Positions 26,427-34,233 of a stretch of DNA of 64,000 nucleotides are shown here, piece by piece. Within the stretch, counting starts at the first letter, position 1, and each line of letters starts with the position of its first letter. The notes below the pieces were generated by a model. That model was not told the origin of the DNA. It saw only the letters and a program-made list of their open reading frames with translations, and did not search any database. The translations under genes and the position numbers were made by a program. The DNA lies in contig NZ_JABWGO010000001.1 of NCBI RefSeq assembly GCF_013363995.1, positions 806,001 to 870,000 on the forward strand, given 5' to 3'. The stretch comes from Nonomuraea rhodomycinica (GTDB lineage: Bacteria; Actinomycetota; Actinomycetes; Streptosporangiales; Streptosporangiaceae).

Positions 26427-27433
26427 TCACGGCAACCGGCATCACCAAGACCTTCAAGCAGCGCGGCGGCGTGCTCGCCGGACGCGAGGTCCACGCCCTG
26501 CGCGGCGTCGACTTCTCGATCGCCAAGGGCGGGGCCGCCTCGTTCATCGGCGAGTCGGGCTGCGGCAAGACCACGCTGGGCCGGATCATCGCCGGGCTGG
26601 AGTCGTACGACGGCGGCGAGATCGCCATCGCGGGCACGCCGATGACGCCGCTCAGGCCCAAGCAGCGCCAGCCGCACTTCCGCAAGATCCAGATGATCCA
26701 CCAGGACCCCTACTCGGCCCTGAACCCGACCCGCACCATCCACCAGACCCTCCAGGCGCCGCTGGCGCTGCGGGCCCGCCAGACCGGCCGTTCGAAGCAG
26801 TGGATGGAGGAGCGGGCCGCCGAGGTGCTGTCGCTGGTCGGGCTCGACCCGGGCAGCGTGCTGTCGCGCTACCCGCACCAGCTCTCCGGCGGCATGCGGC
26901 AGCGGGTCGTCATCGCCCGCGCGCTGACCGTGGACCCCGAGATGCTCGTCGCCGACGAGGCCGTCTCGATGATCGACGTGTCGCTGCGGCTCGGCATCCT
27001 CGCGCTGCTGAAGGACCTGCGCGAGCGGCTCGGCGTGGCCGTGCTGTTCATCACCCACGACGTGGCCACCGCCCGCTACATCGGCGACGACGGCGAGCTG
27101 TTCGTCATCTACCGGGGCCAGGTCGTGGAGCGCGGGCCGGTGGACACCGTCATCGCCGACCCGGTCCACCCGTACACGCAGTCGCTGCTGTCGGCCATCC
27201 CCGTCCTGCACGGGCTGGAGGAGCCGGGCGAGCAGCCCGTCGTGCCGCTGGAGTCGCTGGACGAGTCGCAGGCCGACGCCGGCTGCCTGTTCGCCCGCCG
27301 CTGCCCGTTCCGGGACGAGCGGTGCGAGAGCGAGCTGCCGCTGCTCCAGGTGACCGACGGCGTCCCGCAGGAGCACGCGTGCTTCCACCCGCGCAGCCGC
27401 AGCGTGATCGCCCGTCCGCTGAGCGGCGTGTGA
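26423..27433 (+). CDS. ABC importer ATPase (DppF/OppF type), variant Walker B
   Basis: Second ATPase, 336 residues: Walker A GESGCGKTT (near 45), Q-loop IQMIHQDPYSALNP, signature LSGGMRQRVVIARAL, H-switch FITHDVATA and a C-terminal Cys cluster CLFARRCPFRDERCE. The Walker B/D-loop reads MLVADEAVSMIDVSLR instead of the usual DEPxSALDVS: the catalytic Glu is retained, but the Pro and the Ala-Leu of the D-loop are changed. Subunit asymmetry of this kind is known in some oligopeptide transporters. Overlaps both neighbours by four bases, including the GNAT gene, so all are coupled. Confidence 0.92.
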   Translation: MITATGITKTFKQRGGVLAGREVHALRGVDFSIAKGGAASFIGESGCGKTTLGRIIAGLESYDGGEIAIAGTPMTPLRPKQRQPHFRKIQMIHQDPYSALNPTRTIHQTLQAPLALRARQTGRSKQWMEERAAEVLSLVGLDPGSVLSRYPHQLSGGMRQRVVIARALTVDPEMLVADEAVSMIDVSLRLGILALLKDLRERLGVAVLFITHDVATARYIGDDGELFVIYRGQVVERGPVDTVIADPVHPYTQSLLSAIPVLHGLEEPGEQPVVPLESLDESQADAGCLFARRCPFRDERCESELPLLQVTDGVPQEHACFHPRSRSVIARPLSGV

Positions 27434-28305
27434 CCCGCGTGCGCGAGGGTTCCGCTCTGGGCGGGGAGGACCTGGAGCGGGCCGTACGGATCGCGGAGGC
27501 GGCGCTGACGCTGGACACCCCCGAGGCGGGCGCGCTGGTGCGGCGGCTGGCCGCCCCTCCGGCGGACCGCACCTGGGGCGCGCTGGTGAGCGAGGGGGGC
27601 GTCGTGATGGCGTCCCTGTCCACGCGCGAGCCCACCGTGGGCCACCTCGACCTGCTGGCCGTCCATCCGGAGCGGCAGGGACGCGGGGCCGGCCGGGAGC
27701 TGGTCCGCGCGGCCGAGGAGTGGCTGCGCGGGCACGGCGCGACGCAGGCCCGCATGGCCGGCAACCCGCCGTGCTACGCCTGGCCGGGCGTGGACGTCCG
27801 CTACACCGCGGCCGCCTGCCTGGCCGAGAGCCTCGGCTACGAGCGCTACCACGTCGCCTGGAACATGACCGCCCCCCTCGGCCCCGGCGCCGACCTGTCC
27901 ACCGAGGCCGACGAGGCGCTGCTGGCCGCGGAGGGCGTGGCGGTGCGCCGGGCCGGCGACGACCGCGACCGGGTGGCCGCGTTCGTGGCCGAGCACTGGA
28001 ACGAGCGCTGGGCCTGGGAGGCGGCCAACGCCGCCGGCCTGCACTACGCCGAGCGCGACGGCCGGGTGCTGGGGTTCGCGGCGTGGGGCGCGCGGCCTGC
28101 GTGGTTCGGGCCGATGGGCACGGCGCCCGAGGCGCGCGGACTCGGCGTGGGCCGGGTGCTGCTGCGCCGCTGCCTGGCCGAGCAGCGCGCCGCCGGGCAG
28201 GACACCGCCGAGATCGGCTGGGTGGGGCCGCTGCGGTTCTACGCGCGCGCCGTGGGCGCGCGCGCCGAACGCGTCTTCTGGCTCTACCGGCGCGACCTGG
28301 CGTGA
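27430..28305 (+). CDS. Double-domain GNAT N-acetyltransferase
   Basis: A 291-residue protein of two GNAT folds. The N-terminal domain has VGHLDLLAVHPERQGRGAGRELVRAAEEWL (acetyl-CoA pyrophosphate loop QGRGAG), and the C-terminal one has MGTAPEARGLGVGRVLLRRCLAEQRAAG. The GTG start overlaps the DppF-like stop (GTGA), so it is the last gene of the importer operon. Its 3' end is 14 bp from the converging namZ. In this setting it could acetylate an imported amino compound such as an amino sugar or peptide; nothing in the sequence fixes the substrate. Confidence 0.85.
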   Translation: MTRVREGSALGGEDLERAVRIAEAALTLDTPEAGALVRRLAAPPADRTWGALVSEGGVVMASLSTREPTVGHLDLLAVHPERQGRGAGRELVRAAEEWLRGHGATQARMAGNPPCYAWPGVDVRYTAAACLAESLGYERYHVAWNMTAPLGPGADLSTEADEALLAAEGVAVRRAGDDRDRVAAFVAEHWNERWAWEAANAAGLHYAERDGRVLGFAAWGARPAWFGPMGTAPEARGLGVGRVLLRRCLAEQRAAGQDTAEIGWVGPLRFYARAVGARAERVFWLYRRDLA

Positions 28306-28319
28306 TGTCACGCCTGAGG

Positions 28320-29432
28320 TCACGGGTAGAGCAGCGGCCCCGCCGGGGGCGCGGGCTCGGGGCACAGCGCCCTCGGGTCCTCGCCCTTGTCCAGGCACGC
28401 CGTGAGCGTGTCCGACCCCCACAGGTGGTCCTCGAAGTTCTCGGGCCCCCACCAGCCGAAGCCGTCTGGATAGAGCGTGCGGGCCACGTGCAGCATGGAC
28501 ACGCCGGTCAGCACCGGCCGGAACGCGGCCCGGTCGAGGACGTGCAGCTGGACGCCGCGCACGGTCGTGCCCGCGTGCTTGTGGAAGGTGGGGGTGAACC
28601 AGGTGTCACGGAAGCGCACCCCCGGCAGGTCCAGCGCGTTGAGCTCGGCGGCGAGGCGCTCGTCCACGAACGGCGCGCCGACCAGCTCGAACGGCCGGGT
28701 CGTGCCGCGCCCCTCCGAGAACGTGGTGCCCTCGAACAGCGCGGTGCCCGGGTAGGCGAGCACGGTGTCGGGGGTGGGCATGTTGACCGACGGCATCACC
28801 CACGGCAGCCCGGTCGCGGCGGCGTCCATGTCGCGCCGCCAGCCCTCCATCCGCACGACGTCCAGGTCGAGGTCGAAGCCGAACAGCAGCGCCAGCTCCC
28901 CCACGGTCCTGCCGTGCCGCACCGGGATCGGGAAGCGGCCGACGAAGCTCGCGAACGCCGGGTCCAGCTCCGGCCCCTCGGTCACGGTGCCGCCCAGCGG
29001 GTTCGGCCGGTCGAGCACCACGAACCGCAGCCCCAGCCGCTCCGCCGACGCCATGAGGTCGTACATCGTCCACACGAAGGTGTAGAAGCGGGCTCCCACG
29101 TCGGCGATGTCGAAGACCAGCGTGTCCACCCCCGAACGGGCGACCACCTCGTCCAGCGCCTCGCCGGAGAGCTTGTGCGTGTCGTAGGCGGGCAGGCCCG
29201 TCCTCGGGTCGGTGGTGTCGGGCTCGCTGGAGTCGGCCTGCGCGGTGCCGCGCACGCCGTGCTCCGGCCCGAACAGCGCCACCAGCGGCGCGCCGCCGGC
29301 CAGCAGCGCCTCGGCGGTGGGGGTCAGATCGGGAAGGACCCCGGTGGGGTTGGTGATGAGGCCGAGCCGCCGTCCACCCGCCAGAGAGGCATCCGCGGCC
29401 AGCCGTTCGGCTCCGGTTCGTACGTACGTCAT
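28320..29432 (-). CDS. namZ: NamZ-like exo-beta-N-acetylmuramidase (DUF1343)
   Basis: A 370-residue DUF1343 protein. Diagnostic segments are RLGLITNPTGV, ALFGPEHGVRG, DIADVGARFYTFVWTMYDLM, VLDRPNPLGG and MPTPDTVLAYPGTALFEGT. The B. subtilis member (YbbC) removes MurNAc from the non-reducing end of peptidoglycan fragments (family GH171). The protein begins MTYVRTGAERLAAD with no signal peptide, unlike the secreted Bacillus enzyme, so it should act on imported material in the cytoplasm. It is divergent from murQ across a short A/T-rich gap. Function is confident at family level; location is inferred from the missing signal. Confidence 0.9.
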   Translation of the reverse strand: MTYVRTGAERLAADASLAGGRRLGLITNPTGVLPDLTPTAEALLAGGAPLVALFGPEHGVRGTAQADSSEPDTTDPRTGLPAYDTHKLSGEALDEVVARSGVDTLVFDIADVGARFYTFVWTMYDLMASAERLGLRFVVLDRPNPLGGTVTEGPELDPAFASFVGRFPIPVRHGRTVGELALLFGFDLDLDVVRMEGWRRDMDAAATGLPWVMPSVNMPTPDTVLAYPGTALFEGTTFSEGRGTTRPFELVGAPFVDERLAAELNALDLPGVRFRDTWFTPTFHKHAGTTVRGVQLHVLDRAAFRPVLTGVSMLHVARTLYPDGFGWWGPENFEDHLWGSDTLTACLDKGEDPRALCPEPAPPAGPLLYP

Positions 29433-29489
29433 GAATCCATAGTCTGAAAGATATTTACAAGAGAGAAGGAGAAGGTGGAAATTAGCGTC
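29433..29489. promoter_or_regulatory. Divergent namZ-murQ control region
   Basis: Only 57 bases separate the two starts, and this is one of the most A/T-rich stretches in the window. It contains CTGAAAGATATTTACAAG, an imperfect GAAA-N4-TTTA dyad of the kind bound by RpiR/MurR-like regulators, and purine-rich AGAAGGAGAAGG next to murQ. No MurR gene is in the window. Overlapping promoters must lie here, but I cannot place -35 boxes with confidence. Confidence 0.35.
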
Positions 29490-30500
29490 ATGATTGATCC
29501 GCTACCCGAGCCCTCCGCCGAGGCGTCCACCGGGTCCTCCACCGGCTCGCCGGCCCTGCCAGCCCTCGACGGCGCGTCCGCCGCGCCGACCGCCGGCTCG
29601 CCGGCGGTGCCGGCCGGCGAGCTGGCCACCGAGCAGAGCGACCCCCGTTACGCCCAGATCGACCGGCTGCCGACCGAGCAGATCGCGCGCCTGATGAACC
29701 AGGCCGACGCCGCGGTGCCCGCCGCCGTCGCGGTGGCGATCCCCGCCATCTCGGCCGCCATCGACGCGATCTCCGCGCGGATGGGCTCGGGCGGCCGGCT
29801 GCTGTACGTCGGCGCGGGCACCTCGGGACGGCTCGCCGTGCTCGACGCCTCGGAGTGCCCGCCCACGTTCGGCACGGACCCGGAACTCGTCCAGGGCGTC
29901 ATCGCCGGCGGCCTGGACGCCCTGACCCGCTCCGTGGAGGGCGCGGAGGACGACGCCGAGGCCGGCGCCGCGGACATGGAGCGCCTGGAGGTGGGACCGC
30001 TCGACTCGGTGGTGGGCGTGTCCGCCAGCGGCCGTGCCCCGTTCGTGCTGGGCGCCCTGGCCGAGGCGCGGCGGCGCGGCGCGCTGACCGCCGCCCTGTC
30101 GTGCAACGACGGCGCGCCCCTGTCGGCCGCCGCCGAGCACGCGATCGAGGTCGTCGTGGGCCCCGAGGTGGTGGCCGGCTCGACCCGCCTCAAGGCGGGC
30201 ACCGCCCAGAAGCTCGTGCTCAACATGATCTCCACGATCGTGATGGTCCGGCTCGGCCGCACGTACGGGAACCGGATGATCGAGATGTCGGCCATGAACA
30301 GCAAGCTCGCCGACCGGGCGGTGCGCATGGTCGTCGACATCACCGGCGCCGACCGGGAGACCGCGGCCCGGGCCGTGGACGAGGCCGGCGGGCAGGCCAA
30401 GACGGCCGTGGTGATGATCCAGCACGGGCTCGACGCGGAGGGCGCCCGGGCGCTGCTGGAGTCGCACGGCGAGCGGCTCAGCGACGCGCTGAGCGGCTGA
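29490..30500 (+). CDS. murQ: N-acetylmuramic acid 6-phosphate etherase
   Basis: A SIS-domain lyase that cleaves the D-lactyl ether of MurNAc-6-P to give GlcNAc-6-P, the central step of MurNAc recovery. Family signatures are ELATEQSDPRYAQIDRLPTE, LLYVGAGTSGRLAVLDASEC, GVSASGRAPFVLGAL, GSTRLKAGTAQKLVLNMI and GNRMIEMSAMNSKL; the active-site Glu motif DASECPPTFG is intact. The first 50 residues are an Ala/Ser/Pro/Gly-rich extension not found in typical MurQ. Start choice is open: ATG 29490 has AAGGTGG 11 bases upstream; GTG 29475 has AAGGAG only three bases away. The stop region is duplicated exactly in tandem. Confidence 0.93.
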   Translation: MIDPLPEPSAEASTGSSTGSPALPALDGASAAPTAGSPAVPAGELATEQSDPRYAQIDRLPTEQIARLMNQADAAVPAAVAVAIPAISAAIDAISARMGSGGRLLYVGAGTSGRLAVLDASECPPTFGTDPELVQGVIAGGLDALTRSVEGAEDDAEAGAADMERLEVGPLDSVVGVSASGRAPFVLGALAEARRRGALTAALSCNDGAPLSAAAEHAIEVVVGPEVVAGSTRLKAGTAQKLVLNMISTIVMVRLGRTYGNRMIEMSAMNSKLADRAVRMVVDITGADRETAARAVDEAGGQAKTAVVMIQHGLDAEGARALLESHGERLSDALSG

Positions 30501-30522
30501 GAGCGACGCGCTGAGCGGCTGA
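30480..30522. repeat. 22-bp tandem duplication spanning the murQ stop codon
   Basis: The 21-bp murQ 3' end (30480-30500), beginning AGCGACGCGCTGAGCGGC and ending in the stop TGA, is repeated exactly at 30502-30522. Each copy, with its flanks, can form CTCAGCG/CGCTGAG stems, so the pair may act as a terminator or read-through barrier before the serine hydrolase gene. Confidence 0.8.
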
Positions 30523-30607
30523 CGCGCCGGGCGGCGTTCCCGGGGCGCGGCGGACGGCGCCACTGGTGCCCGGACGGACGGAAGAACGGAAGAGCGGAGG
30601 GGGGAAG

Positions 30608-31678
30608 GTGGCGGAGGGACTCGAGGAGGTCCTGGCCGACGCGGTGCCGCGCGTGTGCTCGGCGGCTGTCGCGCTCGTCGCCGTGGACGGCGAGGTCGCG
30701 GCGGCGGCGGTGGCCGGCGAGCTGGTCAGGTACACCGACGGCGAGGGCACCCTGGCCGGCGAGCGCCCGCCGGCCCGCCGCGACTCGATCTTCGACCTGG
30801 CCTCGGTGAGCAAGCTGTTCACCACGGCCGTCGTGCTGTCCCTGGCCGAGCAGGGCCGCCTCGGCCTGGACGAGCCGGTGGCGGCCTGGCTGCCCGGGCG
30901 CGACCCGCGGATCACGCCGCGCCGCCTGCTCACCCACACGGCCGGGCTCCCGCCCACCCGCCGGGTGGACCTGGAGCTGCCCCACGCCGGGCATGCCGCC
31001 CGGCTGGACGCGATCATCGACACGCCCGTCACCGGCCCCGTCGGCGGGCCGTACCTCTACTCCGACGTCGGCATGATCACGATGGGCCGGGTGGCCGAGC
31101 TCGCGGGCGGCGCGCCGCTCGACGAGCTGGTCCGCGCCCGCGTCACCGGCGTGCTGGGCCTGGACGCGACGGGCTACCGGCCCGGTCCGGGCAAGCTGGC
31201 GCGCGTGGCGGCCACCGAGTGGAGACCGGAACGACCGGGGCCGTCCCCGTCGTCACCGGGCTGCGTGCGCGGCGAGGTGCACGACGAGACCTGTCACGGC
31301 CTGGGCGGCGTGGCGGGGCACGCGGGGCTGTTCGCCCCGGCCGACGACCTGCTGGCCTTCGGCGAGGCGCTGCGGCGCGGCGGCGGCGCGATGCTGCGGC
31401 CGGAGAGCGTGGCCGAGATGGTCCGCGACCAGGGGGCCGAGGGGGCGCCGTTCCGCCACGGGCTCGGGGTGCGGATCGGTGACCCGGGCATCGTGGGGCC
31501 GCTGGAGGGGGCGTACGGGCATTCGGGCTTCACGGGGACGTCGCTCGTCGTGGACCCGGCCCGCGGGCTGACGGTGGTGCTGCTGACCAACGCCGTGCAC
31601 CCGCTGCGCGGCCGGGACGGCATCCGCGACGTGCGCCGCGCCGTCGCCGCCGAGGCCCTCCGCCTGTCCGGCCGCTGA
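30608..31678 (+). CDS. Class C beta-lactamase-family serine hydrolase (AmiE-like)
   Basis: A 356-residue penicillin-recognising-fold protein. The nucleophile motif is LASVSKLF (SxxK), the second motif YSDVG (Y-x-D in place of Y-x-N), and the third HSGFTG (KTG-equivalent HxG). In Bacillus, the homologous family member AmiE, next to NamZ and MurQ, is an N-acetylmuramyl-L-alanine amidase that strips peptide from MurNAc. The same neighbourhood here supports that role over true beta-lactamase activity. No signal peptide, so it is cytoplasmic. GTG 30608 was chosen because GGAGGGG sits just upstream; a start 14 codons earlier lacks this. Confidence 0.8.
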   Translation: MAEGLEEVLADAVPRVCSAAVALVAVDGEVAAAAVAGELVRYTDGEGTLAGERPPARRDSIFDLASVSKLFTTAVVLSLAEQGRLGLDEPVAAWLPGRDPRITPRRLLTHTAGLPPTRRVDLELPHAGHAARLDAIIDTPVTGPVGGPYLYSDVGMITMGRVAELAGGAPLDELVRARVTGVLGLDATGYRPGPGKLARVAATEWRPERPGPSPSSPGCVRGEVHDETCHGLGGVAGHAGLFAPADDLLAFGEALRRGGGAMLRPESVAEMVRDQGAEGAPFRHGLGVRIGDPGIVGPLEGAYGHSGFTGTSLVVDPARGLTVVLLTNAVHPLRGRDGIRDVRRAVAAEALRLSGR

Positions 31679-31751
31679 CCGCCGCCCGTACGCGGCGAGC
31701 CGCCCTCACCGAAAGCCCCCTCGGCGGGCCGCCTCGGCGGGGCCGGCGCGG

Positions 31752-32138
31752 TCAGGCCGGGACGCGGGCGGCCGGCGACGAGAGCGTCCGCGGCGCCGCG
31801 TCTATGACGGCGTCGAGCAGGTCACGCGACTCCTGCAACTCCTCGATGGCGCGGGTGATGCGTTCCCGCTGGTGCCGCAGGTCGTCGACGATCTCCGGGC
31901 AGACCGGGACCAGGTTCCCGGCCTTGACCCGTACGCAGGGCAGCACCTGCGCGATCGTCTCGGTGTTGAGCCCGGCCGACAGCAGGCGGCGGATGCGCAC
32001 GACGGTGTCGACGTCCGACTCCTGGTAGGAGCGGTAGCCGCTGGCCGCCCGCTCCGGCCACAGCAGCCCCTGCTGCTCGTAGTACCGCAGCAACCGCTCA
32101 TGAACCCCGGTACGACGCGACAGTTCCCCGATGCGCAC
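31752..32138 (-). CDS. MerR-family transcriptional regulator
   Basis: A 128-residue MerR protein. The N-terminal winged helix is VRIGELSRRTGVHERLLRYYEQQGLLWP, then RAASGYRSYQESDVDTV. A dimerising coiled coil lies at about 75-115 with two Cys (PCVRVKAGNLVPVCPEI) at the effector position, which could bind a metal or thiol-reactive compound. The GTG start at 32138 has GGGGAGG five bases upstream; an ATG 24 bases earlier lies in the operator. It is divergent from an MFS exporter with a perfect MerR-type operator between them, so it should both repress and activate that gene. Confidence 0.9.
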   Translation of the reverse strand: MRIGELSRRTGVHERLLRYYEQQGLLWPERAASGYRSYQESDVDTVVRIRRLLSAGLNTETIAQVLPCVRVKAGNLVPVCPEIVDDLRHQRERITRAIEELQESRDLLDAVIDAAPRTLSSPAARVPA

Positions 32139-32149
32139 GGCGCCTCCCC

Positions 32150-32181
32150 TTGACTCTGACATGGATGTCAGAGCTTAGCCT
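32150..32181 (+). promoter_or_regulatory. MerR-type promoter and operator of the MFS exporter
   Basis: TTGACT (32150-32155) and TTAGCC or TAGCCT (from 32175/32176) are separated by 19-20 bases, the over-long spacer that MerR proteins correct by twisting DNA. The spacer region holds a perfect 9-2-9 palindrome, CTCTGACATGGATGTCAGAG (32154-32173). The exporter ATG follows within ten bases, so its mRNA is nearly leaderless. The operator also lies just upstream of the merR start. Confidence 0.85.
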
Positions 32182-32188
32182 CCCCCGC

Positions 32189-33391
32189 ATGAGAAGGACG
32201 TTTGCGGTACTCGCCGCTCTTTGCGTCAGCGTGTTCGTCGTCGGCACCGCCGAGTTCCTGGCCGCCGGCCTGCTGCCGCGGATCGGGTCCGATCTGGGGG
32301 TCTCGGTCGCCGTGGCCGGGCAGGTGGTGACCGCGTACGCGCTCGGCACCGTGGTCGCGGGGCCCCTGGTGGCCGTCGCCACCGTGCGGCTGCCGCGCAA
32401 AGGTCTCATGCTCGCTCTGATGGCGGTCTTCGCGGCGGGCAGCGTGGTGAGCGCGCTCGCGCCCAGCTATCCGGTGCTGCTCGCCGGGCGGGTCGTCTCG
32501 TCGGTCGGCCATGCCACGTTCTTCGCGCTGACGCTGATCGCGGCCACCACCGTGGCCGGTCCCGGGCGGGCCGGCTCCGCGATCGCCGCCGTGACCTCCG
32601 GCCTGACCGTGGCCAACCTGCTCGGCGTGCCGCTCGGTTCGGCACTCGGCCAGCAGCTGGGCTGGCGTTTCCCGTTCGCCGTGCTGGCCGCGCTGGCGCT
32701 GGCGTGCCTGGCGCTGCTGGCGTTCGCGCTGCCGCGCGTCCCGGCGCAGCCCACGAGCGTCACCACGGAGCTGTCGGTGCTGGCCCGGCGGCCCGTGCTG
32801 GTGTCGGTCGCGACCACGGCCGTCGGTTTCGCCGGGGTGGGCGCGGTGTTCACGTACCTGGCGCCGACGCTGACCGAGGTGAGCGGCTTCACCCCGGCCA
32901 TGGTCTCCTGGCTGCTGCTGGCCTACGGGGTGGGCAGCCTGCTGGGCAACCTCGTCGCCGGACGGCTCGCCGACCGGTCCGTGGGGGCGACGCTGCGCGG
33001 CGTCTTCGCGTGCCTGACGGCGCTGCTCGCGGTGCTGCCGCTGGCCGTCGTGCACAAGCCGGCGGCGGCGGCCGCCGTGCTGGGTCTCGGGCTGCTGGCC
33101 ACCGCCACCGTCGCTCCGCTGCAGAGCCTGATCCTGCGACGTGCGGGCGCCGCCCCGACCCTGGCGGTCACGGTCAACGTGGCCGCGTTCATGCTCGCCC
33201 ACGCGGTGGGCTCGGTGATCGGCGCCGGCGTCGTGACCGCCGCCGGACTGCGCTGGACGGGCCTGGCCGGAGCCGTGCTCAGCGCCGCCGGGCTGCTGCT
33301 GTCCTGCCTGGCCGTGCCCCGGCGCGCCGCCGCCACGCGGCGGCCGGAGCACCCGGCCCCGTCCCCGACCCTGAGGAAGATCCATGACTGA
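32189..33391 (+). CDS. MFS exporter (DHA1 / chloramphenicol- or arabinose-efflux type)
   Basis: A 400-residue major facilitator with 12 predicted helices. TM1 begins at once (FAVLAALCVSVFVVGTAEFLAAGLLP), and motif A-like and motif C-like sequences follow (GRVVSSVGHATFFALTLIAA, SGLTVANLLGVPLGSALGQQ). This GTAEF...GLLP start is typical of AraJ/CmlR-type drug-proton antiporters. I place the start at ATG 32189, directly after the MerR-controlled promoter. The methyltransferase gene overlaps its end by eight bases, so exporter and enzyme are made together, probably as an inducible detoxification unit. Confidence 0.9.
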   Translation: MRRTFAVLAALCVSVFVVGTAEFLAAGLLPRIGSDLGVSVAVAGQVVTAYALGTVVAGPLVAVATVRLPRKGLMLALMAVFAAGSVVSALAPSYPVLLAGRVVSSVGHATFFALTLIAATTVAGPGRAGSAIAAVTSGLTVANLLGVPLGSALGQQLGWRFPFAVLAALALACLALLAFALPRVPAQPTSVTTELSVLARRPVLVSVATTAVGFAGVGAVFTYLAPTLTEVSGFTPAMVSWLLLAYGVGSLLGNLVAGRLADRSVGATLRGVFACLTALLAVLPLAVVHKPAAAAAVLGLGLLATATVAPLQSLILRRAGAAPTLAVTVNVAAFMLAHAVGSVIGAGVVTAAGLRWTGLAGAVLSAAGLLLSCLAVPRRAAATRRPEHPAPSPTLRKIHD

Positions 33392-34154
33392 GGCCATCGA
33401 CCACTACGACCGGCTGCTCGCCCGGCACTACACCTGGATGCTCGGCGGCGACCTGGCCGCCCTCGCCGCCGAGCAGGCCGACCTCCTGCGCGACGCCGGC
33501 GCCGCTCCGGCGGGCCCCGGCGCCACCGCCGTGGACCTCGGCTGCGGGCCGGGCAGCCAGAGCCTGGCCCTGGCCCGGCTCGGCTACTCGACCGTACTGG
33601 CCGTCGACACCAGCAAGGCGCTGCTGGACGAACTGCTCACGGCCGCGGGCGGCGACCCGGCGATCCGGACCGTCCAGGCCGACATCCGCACCGTGCTGCC
33701 GCGGATCACCCCGCCCGGCGGCGCGGACCTCGTCGTCTGCATGGGCGACACGCTGACCCATCTGCCGGGCAAGGACGAGGTGACCGCCCTGATCGGCGAC
33801 ATCGCGCGGGCCCTGGCCGAGGGCGGCACGCTGGTCGTCACCTACCGCGACCTCAGCCGGCCGCTGACCGGCACCGACCGGTTCATCCTGGTCCGCGGGA
33901 GCGCCGACCGGCTGCTCACCTGCTTCCTGGACTACCGCGACGACGACGTCGTCGTCGTCCACGACCTGCTGTACACCCGTTCCGGCGACACCTGGAGCCG
34001 GCAGGCCGGCAGCTACCCCAAGCTGCGGCTCGGCGCCGGCTGGCTCGCCGAGCGATGCGCGGCGGCCGGGCTGACCGTGCGCCGCGACGAGCTCGGCCCT
34101 CGGGGCATGCGCCTGCTGACCGCCGTCAAGGCACCGCCTCCGCCGGCGAACTGA
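33384..34154 (+). CDS. SAM-dependent class I methyltransferase
   Basis: A 256-residue Rossmann methyltransferase: motif I AVDLGCGPGSQSLALARLG (near 52-70), acidic end of strand 2 VLAVDTSK, motif II region VQADIRTVL and motif IV LVVCMGDTLTHLP. The C-terminal strands (DDDVVVVHDLLYTR) resemble small-molecule methyltransferases. It overlaps the MFS exporter by eight bases and is presumably under the same MerR control. Co-expression with an exporter suggests methylation of the compound, or of a target, before or during efflux; substrate unknown. Confidence 0.85.
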   Translation: MTEAIDHYDRLLARHYTWMLGGDLAALAAEQADLLRDAGAAPAGPGATAVDLGCGPGSQSLALARLGYSTVLAVDTSKALLDELLTAAGGDPAIRTVQADIRTVLPRITPPGGADLVVCMGDTLTHLPGKDEVTALIGDIARALAEGGTLVVTYRDLSRPLTGTDRFILVRGSADRLLTCFLDYRDDDVVVVHDLLYTRSGDTWSRQAGSYPKLRLGAGWLAERCAAAGLTVRRDELGPRGMRLLTAVKAPPPPAN

Positions 34155-34233
34155 CGGCATGCCCCGGCCGCGTGACCACGCGCACCGGCCCCTCCCCCAG
34201 AGATTCCCTTCTTTTCAGAGAGGCACGAACACC

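Noticed and set aside
30608..31678. Antibiotic-resistance beta-lactamase
   Set aside because: No signal peptide, and the gene neighbourhood with namZ and murQ fits an AmiE-like wall amidase better.
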